Below the pieces are notes generated by a model. It was not told where the DNA came from, made no database searches, and saw only the letters and a list, made by a program, of their open reading frames with translations. Positions 45,112 to 53,845 of a DNA stretch of 64,000 bases are shown piece after piece. Position 1 is the stretch's first letter. The number at the start of each line of letters is the position of its first letter. The position numbers and the translations under genes were made by a program. The DNA is from CAVVNP01 sp963800235 (GTDB lineage: Bacteria > Actinomycetota > Acidimicrobiia > Acidimicrobiales > Iamiaceae). The stretch covers positions 372,001 through 436,000 of the forward strand of contig CAWDAD010000001.1 in the NCBI GenBank assembly GCA_963800235.1. Reading direction: 5' to 3'.

Positions 45112-46560
45112 TCAGCCGGCCGGGACGGGGGCCGCCCGGCCCCGTGACGCCGCCCGCACCGCCAGCCCGGCCAGGCAGCCGGCGGCGATCACGAGCAACG
45201 GCAGGACCGGCACCTTGAACCGGGCGTCGCCGAAGAAGAGCAGCGGCACCGAGGCGGTGGCGACGGCGGCCGCCACCAACAGCAGCCCGTCCGGCTGGCG
45301 GCGCACGGCCAGCACGACCAGCCCGAGGGCACCGAGCGGGGCGACGACCGCGTAGTACCCGTCGGCCAGGTGGATGAAGAGGTCCTCGGCGCCGGCGCTC
45401 ATGCTCCAGTTGCCCGGCAGCGGCGAGTGGTAGCTCTGCACGGCGTACACGGCGTCGTGGTCCTGCTGGAACATGTAGAAGGCGCGCCGCCAGACCAGCC
45501 ACGGCTCGCGGCCGAGGTGGCCCTGCAGGTACGTGAGCGAGCGGTCGGTCTTCTTCCGGTCGTTGCGCAGCTCGCTCGCCCGGCCGAACTGCACCCCGTC
45601 GCCGGTGTCGCAGAACCTCGCCGTGCGGGGGTCGAAGGCGTCGAACGCCCCCGACGCCCCCGGGTGGTGGCCGATGCAGAGGTTGTCGCCGGTGTTGGTC
45701 GACATCGGCACGAAGGCGTGCATGCGCACGGCGTTGCGCACCGTCCACGGGGCGATCAGCAGCACCAGCACCCCCACCACGATCCCCGTGCGGCGCAGCG
45801 CGTCCCGCCACGACCGCAGGTCGAACCACCACACCAGCCCGAGCAGGGGCACGAACACCAGCGAGATGGGCCTGGTGAGCACGGCCAGGCCGAGCAGCAC
45901 CGAGAAGGCGACGAGCCGTCGGGTCGACAGCCCCGCGGACCGCGGTCGCCAGCACAGCACCGCCAGCGCACCGACGAAGAGGGCGTTGTAGAGCGTCTCG
46001 CCGAGCAGGGCGGCGGTGTGGAAGATCAGGTTCGGGTAGAGGGCGAGCACCACCGCGGCGATCACCCCGGCGGCGGGGTTCACGATGCGTCGGGCCACCA
46101 CGGCCGCGGCGCCGACGGTGAGGGTGCCGAGCACCGCCTGCACGTACCCGGCCGCCTGGGGGATGTGGTCCCCCAGCCCGACGTGCCGGCAGACGAAGGC
46201 CACCGCACCCAGGAAGTACGGGTAGCCCGGCGGGTAGTAGGCGGTGGCCTGGCCCGTGAGCGGCTCGACGTAGCCCTTCCCGGCGGCGATCTGCCTGGCG
46301 TAGGCGAGGTAGCGCGACGGGTCGTAGAGCCCGACGGGCCGGCGGGCGGCGTAGGCGACCCACACGACCCGCAGCACCAGCCCGGCCGCCATGGCGACCA
46401 GCACGGCCACCCCCGTCCGGTCGAGCCGCCAGCCGGAGGCCGCTCCCCCGCCGGTCGGTCGGCGCCGGCCCGGGCCGGCGGCCGGTTCGTCCGGTGCCGG
46501 GCCGGGCCCGGTTCCGGTCGCCGGCGGCGCCTCCGCGGCACCGGCCGGCCCGACGCTCAA
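45112..46560 (-). CDS. GT-C membrane glycosyltransferase
   Basis: The 482-aa protein has a short Pro/Gly-rich N-terminus, then about ten membrane helices. It shows GT39-like elements: GLYDPSRYLAYARQIAAGKGYVEP, YYPPGYPYFLGAVAF, and RNAVRMHAFVPMSTNTGDNLCIG in the outer loop. It probably uses a polyprenyl-phosphate sugar. The TTG start at 46560 overlaps the stop of the polyprenol-phosphate-mannose synthase gene as TTGA, so the donor-making enzyme and this transferase are translationally linked. Confidence 0.8.
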   Translation of the reverse strand: MSVGPAGAAEAPPATGTGPGPAPDEPAAGPGRRRPTGGGAASGWRLDRTGVAVLVAMAAGLVLRVVWVAYAARRPVGLYDPSRYLAYARQIAAGKGYVEPLTGQATAYYPPGYPYFLGAVAFVCRHVGLGDHIPQAAGYVQAVLGTLTVGAAAVVARRIVNPAAGVIAAVVLALYPNLIFHTAALLGETLYNALFVGALAVLCWRPRSAGLSTRRLVAFSVLLGLAVLTRPISLVFVPLLGLVWWFDLRSWRDALRRTGIVVGVLVLLIAPWTVRNAVRMHAFVPMSTNTGDNLCIGHHPGASGAFDAFDPRTARFCDTGDGVQFGRASELRNDRKKTDRSLTYLQGHLGREPWLVWRRAFYMFQQDHDAVYAVQSYHSPLPGNWSMSAGAEDLFIHLADGYYAVVAPLGALGLVVLAVRRQPDGLLLVAAAVATASVPLLFFGDARFKVPVLPLLVIAAGCLAGLAVRAASRGRAAPVPAG

Positions 46561-47310
46561 GGCAGGTCGGCGACGGGGGGCCGGGGGCGGTGCAGCACCC
46601 GCCGGACCCGGTCGCGGATGCCCCACCAGGTGACCATGCCCATCGACTCGGCGATGGTGGCCGCCGGCATCTTCGACGTGCCCCGCACCCGGTCGGTGAA
46701 GGCGATCGGCACCTCGACCACCCGCCCGCCCCAACGGGCCAGCCGGTAGGAGAGCTCGGTCTGGAACGTGTAGTGGTTGGCGCGGGTCGTGTCGAAGCGG
46801 ATGGCCCGGAGGGCCTCGGCCCGGTAAGCCCGGAACCCCGAGGTGGCGTCGCGGATGGGCAGGCGCAGCGCCGCCTTCACGTAGCGGTTGCCGTAGCGCG
46901 ACAGCGCGCGCCGGTGCGCCGGCCAGTGCGGGATCGAGCCCCCCTCGCACGTAGCGCGAGCCGATGGCCACGTCGGCGCCGTCGTCGAGGGCGGCCAGCA
47001 GTCGGACCAGGTCGGCCGGGTCGTGGGAGAAGTCGGCGTCCATCTGGACGAGGACCTCGTAGCCCTCGGCGAGCCCCTGGGCCAGGCCCGCCCGGTAGGC
47101 GTTGCCCAGGCCGTCCTTGACGGGCCGGCGGAGCACCGAGACGTGGCCCCGCTCGATGCCCACCTTCTCGGCCAGGTCGGCGGTGCCGTCGGGGCTGTTG
47201 TCGTCGACCACCAGCAGGTCGGCGTCGGGGACGACGTCGCGGACCCGGTTGGCCATGGCCTCGATGTTCTCGGCTTCCTGGTAGGTGGGGATCACCACGA
47301 GGGTGCGCAC
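46557..47310 (-). CDS. Polyprenol-monophosphomannose synthase (GT2, Dpm1-like), apparent frameshift
   Basis: The first frame has the GT2 start VVIPTYQEAENI, LLVVDDNSPDGT and the DxD segment VQMDADFSHDP, up to IGSRYVRGG. The rest (KAALRLPIRDATSGFRAYRAEAL, then YRLARWGGRVVEVPIAFTDRVRG) is in another frame ending at 46557. Removing one base from the six-C run at 46939-46944 gives SRYVRGGSIPHWPAHRR and a complete 250-aa enzyme. It would make polyprenyl-phosphate-mannose from GDP-mannose at the membrane, the donor for GT-C transferases such as its partner downstream. Confidence 0.85.
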
Positions 47311-47318
47311 GGCCCCGA

Positions 47319-47324
47319 AGTGTA
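47319..47324 (-). promoter_or_regulatory. Leaderless-type -10 box of the polyprenol-phosphate-mannose synthase gene
   Basis: TACACT on the minus strand, 8 nt before the GTG. Confidence 0.4.
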
Positions 47325-47347
47325 CGGGGGGCGGGTCGGGCGGTCGG

Positions 47348-50300
47348 CTATCCGCCCGTGCCGCCCGGGGCCCCGCAGGCGTCGGTCGAGCCCTTGTTGG
47401 CCCACAGCTCGAAGGCGGGACCGGTGCCCGAGCGGCCGTACTCACCGACCTTGCAGTAGTCGCGCTCGAGCACCTGCTGCGGGGCCGGGCTCCCCGGCAC
47501 CATCGAGGTGTTGGGCTCGTGCCAGCCGTCCCACAGGTGCGACAGCACGACCCACTGCGAGCGCCGGACCTCCTCGGCCAGCCCGGAGGCCGGGGCGTTG
47601 GCCACGCCGGGGTCCATCTCGATGTAGCGGGTGCCCGGCGGGAGGTCGGGCAGCAGGAAGTAGAGGAAGGCGTCGCTGTACTGGGTCAGCCGGAGGCTGG
47701 ACGCGCCGACGATCAGCTTCTGGCCGGGCTTCGCCTTGGCGTCGAGGGCGTCCACCAGGTCCTGGGCCGCCCGGGCGAACTGGGCGTTGCCCAGGTAGAA
47801 CCGGCGGTCGCCGTTCACGACCGGGTAGCCGACGTAGTCGCTGCGGACGGTCTGGCCCACCAGGTCGACGTAGACCCGGGCCGTGTAGAAGGGCACCAGC
47901 GCCACGATGACGACGATCGGCGCGAGGGCGGCGACGGCGGTGCGCCACCAGTCCCCCCGGCGCACCTGCAACCACTGGGCGACGGTGACCGGGACGAACG
48001 ACAGCACCACGCAGCTCACCCAGGCCAGGTGCGTGCTGTCGGGCCGCTGGAAGGCCTGGGGCAGCAGCCCGAGCTGCAGGGCCCCGATGGCCAGGAGGAC
48101 CGGGCCGGTGCCTCGGCGCTGGTGGCGCCGGCAGGCCAGGTAGCCGGTGACGGCGGCGGCCAGGGCGGCGAGCGGCAGCAGGAAGAACCACGCCACCATC
48201 TGCTGGGAGGTCGACAGCCCGGGCAGCGGCCAGGGCTTGACCCGGAGCTGGGCGACCGCCTGCAGGGTGCCGTCGATGTGGTCCCAGGACGGCGGCACCG
48301 GCAGCGACCGGCCGTCGCGCAGGTCGAACACCGGCTGCACGACCATGCCCTTCACCGCGGTGGCCGGGCCCACCAGGATCACGTGGACGATCACCGGCAG
48401 CAGGCCGGCGATCCCGCCGACCAGCGCGGTGCGCCACCGGGTCCGGATCTCGGGCGAGGCCCACGCCAACGCCACCGCGGCCAGCCCGAGCCCGGCCACC
48501 AGGTCGGGGCGGAACGAGAGCGAGAGCCCGGCGAGCAGACCGCCGAGCCCGACCAGGCGGGTGGTCCGCCGCCCCTGCCCGTCGGCGGCCGCCTTGCGGG
48601 CCGACACCGCCGCCGCCAGCGCCAGCAGGGCCAGGGCCACCGCGCCGTTCCACGCCAGGGCGGTGAGGCCGATCGGGGTGACCACGAACAGCGCGGCCAG
48701 CACGCCCACCGAGGCGGCGATCCAGCGCCCCCACGGTCGGGCCAGCAGGAACGCCCCGGCCACGATGCCGGCGTGCTGCAGCAGGCCGAAGGCGCGCTCC
48801 GACTGCAGCGTGGTGCCGAAGGCGGCGAACCAGCCGGCCAGGGCGTCGATGCTGCCGGGGCCGTAGAGGTGGAGGAAGTCCTTGTTCGGCAGGGCGCCGT
48901 GGAGCAGCCGCTCGGGGAAGACGAGCATGAAGCCCTCCTCCATGGGCGGCCCCTGGTAGCGGAAGAGCGTGCGCAACGGCAGGGCCAGGGTGAGCGCCGG
49001 CAGGGCCGCCGCCAGCCACGTCGCCCACCGGGGCCGGTGGCGGAGGCGCTGGCGGACCGCCGTCCACCGTCCCCGCCAGACGGGCGCCGGCCCCACCGCG
49101 GCCCCGCCGTCGGCCTCCATCGCACCGGTGGCGGCCGGCTCGTCCCGGGATCCGTCCGCTCCGGCACCGTCGTCCATCCCGGCGCGCCGGTCGACCTCCG
49201 ACCGACGAGGCTCCGGGGCGGGGCCGAGGGGCACGGGGGCGGGCTCGCGACGGATCCGCCGCACCAGCGCATCGAGGGCGACGGCGGCGCCCACCAGCAG
49301 GGCCAGCTCGGCGGGCGTTCGGAACCGGACGGCGCCGTAGGCGTAGAGGGCGGTGAGGGTCACCAGCACCAGCTGCACCGCCAGGGGCCAGACCAACGAC
49401 CGCCGGCGCCGACGCAGGAGCACCAGGCCGACCAGCCCGGCCGGAGCCACCACCGCCCAGCTCCAGAGCCCGGCCTCGCTCACCGCCCGGGGCCGGCCCT
49501 CGATCTGCAGGAAGGTCACCCCCTGGTCGGGCCGGTAGAGGTCGAACTCCCGGCCGACCCGGGCGGCGGCCACCGCGGGCCAGCGGCCCTTGTGGGCCAG
49601 GGCGTAGTCGATGCCGCGCTGACGCCAGACCTTGGCCTTCTGGGCCTGGTTGCCCGCCGGTTCCTCGCCACGGGCACGGGCCCGTTGCTGGCAGTTGAAC
49701 GACCAGTAGCCGAGGAAGCGCCCGCTGTACACGTCCGGGCAGTTGGCGTAGTAGATGACCTCGTCGCTGTTGGTCGACACGGCCACGAACTGGTGGAACG
49801 CCAGGTAGTTGCGCGCCGTCCACGGCACGAGCACCGCCACCACCACGGCGGCGCCGACGGCGAGGGCCTTCAGCCGCTGCGACCAGTCCAGCCGGCGGGC
49901 CCCGAGCACCAGCGGCAGGATCAGGAGCGGGCCGAGCATGATCGCCTCACCCCGCATGAGCGCCGCCAGGCCGACCAGCACGCCGAGGGCGCCGATGCGG
50001 GGCAGCGAGGGCCGCTCCCGCCACCGGTAGGCGGCGAGGATGGCGGCGCCGACCAGGAAGGTGTAGCCGGCCTCGGGCCACAGCACGCCGTCGATGACCC
50101 AGAGGTGGGGGTAGGCCGCCACCAGGAGGGCGGCCAGGATCCCGGCCCGGTTCCCTGCGACCCGCCGACCGAGCAGCCCGGCCACCACCACCAGCCCGGT
50201 CCCCAGGATGGCGGCCATGGCCTTGTGGGCCAGGAAGGTCCGGGCCCCGGCCAGCGAGGCGACGGCCAGCCAGGTCGAGAAGGCCGGCGGGTGGATCGCC

Positions 50301-51694
50301 GAGGCGATGAGGACGTGCTGCTGGGCGTAGGTGAAGGGCTCGCCGTAGCCCAGGCCGGCGGCCAGCATGTTCGCCTGCTGGTGGTAGAAGAACGGGTCGC
50401 CGCCGTCGGGGTTGCGGCTGGTGATCGACAGGAAGGTCAGCAGCCGCCACGCCGCCGACAGGCCCGCCACCACGGTCAGGCCGACCGAGAACGGCGTCCA
50501 CCGCAGTCGACGCCTGGGCCCGGCCACCGCCGCCCACGCCAGAGCCGCCAGGGCGCCGAGCGCCGCCGCCCCGAGCACCGCCACCGCGGCGGCGGTGCCG
50601 TAGCGCTGCACGCCCGGCCGGCCGCCGGTGCGCATGATCCAGAGCTGCAGCACGATCGGGTACCAGGCCAGCGCGCCGAGCGAGACGGCCAGCGCCCGGG
50701 CGCCCCGGCGGGCGGCGGCCGGCGCGGGTGGGGCGGTGCGTCGTCCCGACCGGAAGAGGCCGAGCACCACCAGCAGGATGCCGACGCCGGCCAGCAGCAC
50801 CGTGGCCCCGATCGACGCCCGCGTGCCGGCGAGGCCGGCGGCGTCGACGCCGCCGCCCGGCACCACCAGCGCCGCCGCCAGGAGCACGAGCCCCGCCGGG
50901 ACGTGGAGGTGGTGGCCCACGTCGAGCCACCGGTGGGCGGGCTGGACCCCGGCGACCACGCCGAGGGCGAAGGCGGCCAGCCCGACCAGCGGGCCCGACC
51001 GGGCCACCGCCGACCACGGGCCGGCGGGGTCGACGAGGGCCAGACCACCGAGCACCAGCACCCAGCAACCGACCACCACCGCCGGCGACAGCCGGACGAG
51101 CAGGTCGCGGCGCACCGCGGCGCCGGGCCGGGCGCGGGCGAGGAGCAGGCAGGCCAGCAGGCCGAGGACGGTGGCGGCCACCAGGCCGGACTGCGGGAGG
51201 CGCCCCGGTGCCTCGCCCGGCCACCACGGCGCCAGCAGCGTCCAGCCCCGCAGCGTCGAGGCCACCGTCGGCAGCCGGGAGCCGGCGGGCAGGTAGGGAC
51301 GGGCGCTCGGGTACCAGAAGGTGGCCACGGTGACCGCCAGCCACCAGCCGACCAGCACCGACAGGAAGCCGGCGACGAGCGTCGGTCCGCCGGACCGGGC
51401 GCCCGCCGTCGGGGTCTCGTCCGGGTCGTCCCGCAGCCGGGTGGCGGCCCACCAGCCGGCCAGTGCCACGAGCAACCAGCCGGCGAGCACGCCGGCCCGT
51501 CCCGTCAGCCGGCCGGCGGCCGACCGGCCGGTCGCGCCAGTGGCGACGGACGCCGCGCCCAGCACGACGACCGCGACCGCGGCCACCGCCAGGCGGCGAA
51601 GGGAGGCCGTCGAGCCCCGCGCCGGCGAGCGCTGGTCGCGCCGCACGGGCCGGGGGTCGTCGACGTCCGACGTGGACGAGAGCGCGGCCACCAC
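47348..51694 (-). CDS. Very large fused GT-C membrane glycosyltransferase (1448 aa)
   Basis: One unbroken frame holds three membrane blocks. Residues 30-390 form a polytopic region with no clear family. Residues 400-810 form a GT-C module with the acidic RNPDGGDPFFYHQQ loop, AIHPPAFSTWLAVA and VLWPEAGYTFLVG, ending in an outer loop (DEVIYYANCPDVYSG). A charged Pro/Asp linker (about 815-885) leads to a second GT-C module (890-1448). That module shows PPMEEGFMLVFPERLLHGALPNKDFLHLYGPGSID and a C-terminal soluble domain. Usual GT-C enzymes are about 450-700 aa. It probably adds sugars to a surface polymer from lipid donors, perhaps two successive linkages. A TACGAT box lies 7 nt before the GTG start. 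Confidence 0.8.
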   Translation of the reverse strand: MVAALSSTSDVDDPRPVRRDQRSPARGSTASLRRLAVAAVAVVVLGAASVATGATGRSAAGRLTGRAGVLAGWLLVALAGWWAATRLRDDPDETPTAGARSGGPTLVAGFLSVLVGWWLAVTVATFWYPSARPYLPAGSRLPTVASTLRGWTLLAPWWPGEAPGRLPQSGLVAATVLGLLACLLLARARPGAAVRRDLLVRLSPAVVVGCWVLVLGGLALVDPAGPWSAVARSGPLVGLAAFALGVVAGVQPAHRWLDVGHHLHVPAGLVLLAAALVVPGGGVDAAGLAGTRASIGATVLLAGVGILLVVLGLFRSGRRTAPPAPAAARRGARALAVSLGALAWYPIVLQLWIMRTGGRPGVQRYGTAAAVAVLGAAALGALAALAWAAVAGPRRRLRWTPFSVGLTVVAGLSAAWRLLTFLSITSRNPDGGDPFFYHQQANMLAAGLGYGEPFTYAQQHVLIASAIHPPAFSTWLAVASLAGARTFLAHKAMAAILGTGLVVVAGLLGRRVAGNRAGILAALLVAAYPHLWVIDGVLWPEAGYTFLVGAAILAAYRWRERPSLPRIGALGVLVGLAALMRGEAIMLGPLLILPLVLGARRLDWSQRLKALAVGAAVVVAVLVPWTARNYLAFHQFVAVSTNSDEVIYYANCPDVYSGRFLGYWSFNCQQRARARGEEPAGNQAQKAKVWRQRGIDYALAHKGRWPAVAAARVGREFDLYRPDQGVTFLQIEGRPRAVSEAGLWSWAVVAPAGLVGLVLLRRRRRSLVWPLAVQLVLVTLTALYAYGAVRFRTPAELALLVGAAVALDALVRRIRREPAPVPLGPAPEPRRSEVDRRAGMDDGAGADGSRDEPAATGAMEADGGAAVGPAPVWRGRWTAVRQRLRHRPRWATWLAAALPALTLALPLRTLFRYQGPPMEEGFMLVFPERLLHGALPNKDFLHLYGPGSIDALAGWFAAFGTTLQSERAFGLLQHAGIVAGAFLLARPWGRWIAASVGVLAALFVVTPIGLTALAWNGAVALALLALAAAVSARKAAADGQGRRTTRLVGLGGLLAGLSLSFRPDLVAGLGLAAVALAWASPEIRTRWRTALVGGIAGLLPVIVHVILVGPATAVKGMVVQPVFDLRDGRSLPVPPSWDHIDGTLQAVAQLRVKPWPLPGLSTSQQMVAWFFLLPLAALAAAVTGYLACRRHQRRGTGPVLLAIGALQLGLLPQAFQRPDSTHLAWVSCVVLSFVPVTVAQWLQVRRGDWWRTAVAALAPIVVIVALVPFYTARVYVDLVGQTVRSDYVGYPVVNGDRRFYLGNAQFARAAQDLVDALDAKAKPGQKLIVGASSLRLTQYSDAFLYFLLPDLPPGTRYIEMDPGVANAPASGLAEEVRRSQWVVLSHLWDGWHEPNTSMVPGSPAPQQVLERDYCKVGEYGRSGTGPAFELWANKGSTDACGAPGGTGG

Positions 51695-51701
51695 CGGGCC
51701 G

Positions 51702-51804
51702 ATCGTACGAGAGGCTCGTCCCTCGACCGGGAACCGCCCCTGCTACCGGCCGCCCCCGACGGTGGTCCGGGGACCCCGGGGCCGATGGGGCCCAGCGGTA
51801 CCAT
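51702..51804. promoter_or_regulatory. Divergent -10 boxes between two GT-C genes
   Basis: TACGAT (minus, 51702-51707) is 7 nt from the start of the 1448-aa gene. TACCAT (plus, 51799-51804) is 6 nt from the GTG of the 659-aa gene. Neither gene has a Shine-Dalgarno. Confidence 0.5.
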
Positions 51805-51810
51805 CCGCCT

Positions 51811-53790
51811 GTGCCCGGACCATCTCCTGCGACCGCGCGCGCCCCCTCGGCCGCCGGCACCGGCGAGGACCCCGGACCCCGCCGCAGCGCCTCCCGGCCG
51901 GCGCCGGCGGCCCGGCACCGGCCGGGTGCCGGGTCGGCCGCGCCCCGCTGGCCGATGTGGGCGGGGGTGGCCGTCGCCGTCGCGCTGGTCGTGCTCGGCC
52001 TGGTGCGGCTGGCCGGCCGGAGCTGGTACCCGATCGGCGACTTCGCCCAGGCCGAGCTGCGGATGTTCTCCTTCTGGCGGCATCCGCCGCTGGTGGGGGC
52101 GGCCGGCCGCATCGCCGACCTCGACGGCCGCCAGGGCAACCACCCGGGGCCGCTCATGTTCTGGATGCTGTGGCCGGTCTGGAAGCTCTTCGGCGGGTCG
52201 AACTGGGCGGTGAACGTCGCCTGCGGCGCCACCAACCTGCTCGGCGGGGCGGTGGCGGTCGTCCTGGCCCGTCGCACCGCCGGGCGCAACGCGGCCGCTG
52301 CCGTCGCGGCCGTGCTGGCGCTCCTGGTCGCCGCCTTCGGGCCCCAGGTCCTGCTCGAGCCGTGGAACCCGTCGCTCCCCCTGCTCTGGTTCCTCGCCTT
52401 CGTGGTGGCCGTCTGGGGCGTGCTGTGCGGGCGGCGGCTCCACCTGCTCGCCGCCGTCTTCGCCGGCAGCTACTGCGTCCAGAGCCACGCCGGCTACCTG
52501 CCCATGGTCACCGTGCTGCTGGCCGGGGCCACCGCAGCCGTCTTCCTGGAGGGCCGTCGCCAGCGCCCGATCGACGACGCTCCCGCCCTGGATGACGCGG
52601 TGGCGAGCGGTGGGGACGACCGCCCCCGGTCGGTCCGCGACCGGGTCGGGGCCGCCCTCGCCTGGCTGGAGGCCCACCGGATCGCGCTGGTGGGCGCCAG
52701 CGCCGTGCTCGGGCTGGTGCTCTGGTCGCCGGTCTTCTACCAGGCGGTCACCGGCGACCGCAGCAACCTGGTCATCCTCTGGCACTCCTTCGGCCACCCG
52801 GACGCGCCGTACGTCGGCGCCGCCCGGGCCGCCCGCCTGGTGCTGCTGCAGTTCGACCCGGTCGCGACCCTGGTCCGCTCCGAGCAGGTCGTGTCGGGCT
52901 TCCCGGTGATCGGCTCGCTGGTGGCGGTCGCCTGGGTCGCCCTGGCGGCGCGCTCGTGGCGCCGGGCGCCGGCCGCCCTGCGCCGGCTCCACCTCCTGCT
53001 GGCGGCGGTCACCGTGCTGGCCATCGGCTCGGTCGCCCGCATCTTCGGCACCGTGCTGCTCTACCTGTTCGAGTGGTCGTGGATCATCACCGGCCTGGTG
53101 CTGGTGGCCATGGCCTGGTCGGCCCTGGTGCTGGCCGGCGACCGCCGTCTTCCCCGCCGCACGCGACGGGCGCTCCCGGTCGCCGCGGTGGCGGTGGCGC
53201 TGCTCGTCGCCGCCGTCGGGGGCGTGACCCGCTTCGGCACCGCGGACATCGCCAGCCCCCGGTACTCGCGCACGGTGGGCGCGATCACGACCCGGCTCGC
53301 CCCGAAGCTCGACCACCGCCAGCGCTACCTGGTGGAGTGGGACGACCCGGTCGCCCTCGGCGGCATCGGCTTCGGGGTGCTGCTCGACCTGGAGCGCCGC
53401 GGCTTCGACGTGGGGGCGCCGCCCACCTTCTCGGCGGCCGCCGAACCGCACCGCGTCCGCACCGAGGCCCAGGCCACCGCCGTCCTCCACGTGGCGACCG
53501 GCCCGACCGACATCGCCCGGTGGCGGTCGGACCCGGCCGCCACCGAGCTGGTGTCGGTCGACATCCGCACGCCGGCCGAGAAGGCCCGGGCCCGACGGGC
53601 CCACGACGAGCTCCTGGCCGGGCTGCGGCGCATCGGACGCACGAGCGAGCTGCAGCAGGCCGACCAGGGACCGCTCTTCCCGCTGTTCCTCGACGAGTCG
53701 CTCCCGCAGCACCTGCGGGACCTGGTCGCCGAGCAGATCGAGTACTTCCCCGGCACCGCCGTCTTCGAGACGGCGCCCACCCGCCCGTGA
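51811..53790 (+). CDS. Polytopic membrane protein, GT-C-like
   Basis: The 659-aa protein has a Pro/Arg-rich N-terminus, about ten membrane helices starting WAGVAVAVALVVLGLVRLAG, and a soluble C-terminal domain of about 200 residues. The first outer loop has the pattern of GT-C enzymes: SWYPIGDFAQAELRMFSF, then DGRQGNHPGPLMFWMLWPVWK. No specific family is recognised. Its place in the glycan locus suggests sugar transfer. The TACCAT box 6 nt upstream supports the GTG start. Confidence 0.75.
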   Translation: MPGPSPATARAPSAAGTGEDPGPRRSASRPAPAARHRPGAGSAAPRWPMWAGVAVAVALVVLGLVRLAGRSWYPIGDFAQAELRMFSFWRHPPLVGAAGRIADLDGRQGNHPGPLMFWMLWPVWKLFGGSNWAVNVACGATNLLGGAVAVVLARRTAGRNAAAAVAAVLALLVAAFGPQVLLEPWNPSLPLLWFLAFVVAVWGVLCGRRLHLLAAVFAGSYCVQSHAGYLPMVTVLLAGATAAVFLEGRRQRPIDDAPALDDAVASGGDDRPRSVRDRVGAALAWLEAHRIALVGASAVLGLVLWSPVFYQAVTGDRSNLVILWHSFGHPDAPYVGAARAARLVLLQFDPVATLVRSEQVVSGFPVIGSLVAVAWVALAARSWRRAPAALRRLHLLLAAVTVLAIGSVARIFGTVLLYLFEWSWIITGLVLVAMAWSALVLAGDRRLPRRTRRALPVAAVAVALLVAAVGGVTRFGTADIASPRYSRTVGAITTRLAPKLDHRQRYLVEWDDPVALGGIGFGVLLDLERRGFDVGAPPTFSAAAEPHRVRTEAQATAVLHVATGPTDIARWRSDPAATELVSVDIRTPAEKARARRAHDELLAGLRRIGRTSELQQADQGPLFPLFLDESLPQHLRDLVAEQIEYFPGTAVFETAPTRP

Positions 53791-53845
53791 GCCGCCGACC
53801 CCACCTCCCCGGGCGGCCCGGCCCAGCACCCGACCAGGACGCTCG

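Noticed and set aside
41957..46363. Open frame of about 1468 codons on the minus strand
   Set aside because: Only the acyltransferase part (41957-43300) is real. The remainder is antisense to the flavoprotein gene and out of frame with the GT-C gene.
45112..47445. Fusion of mannose synthase and GT-C transferase
   Set aside because: The middle of that frame is nonsense. Removing one base restores two separate genes with a TTGA overlap.
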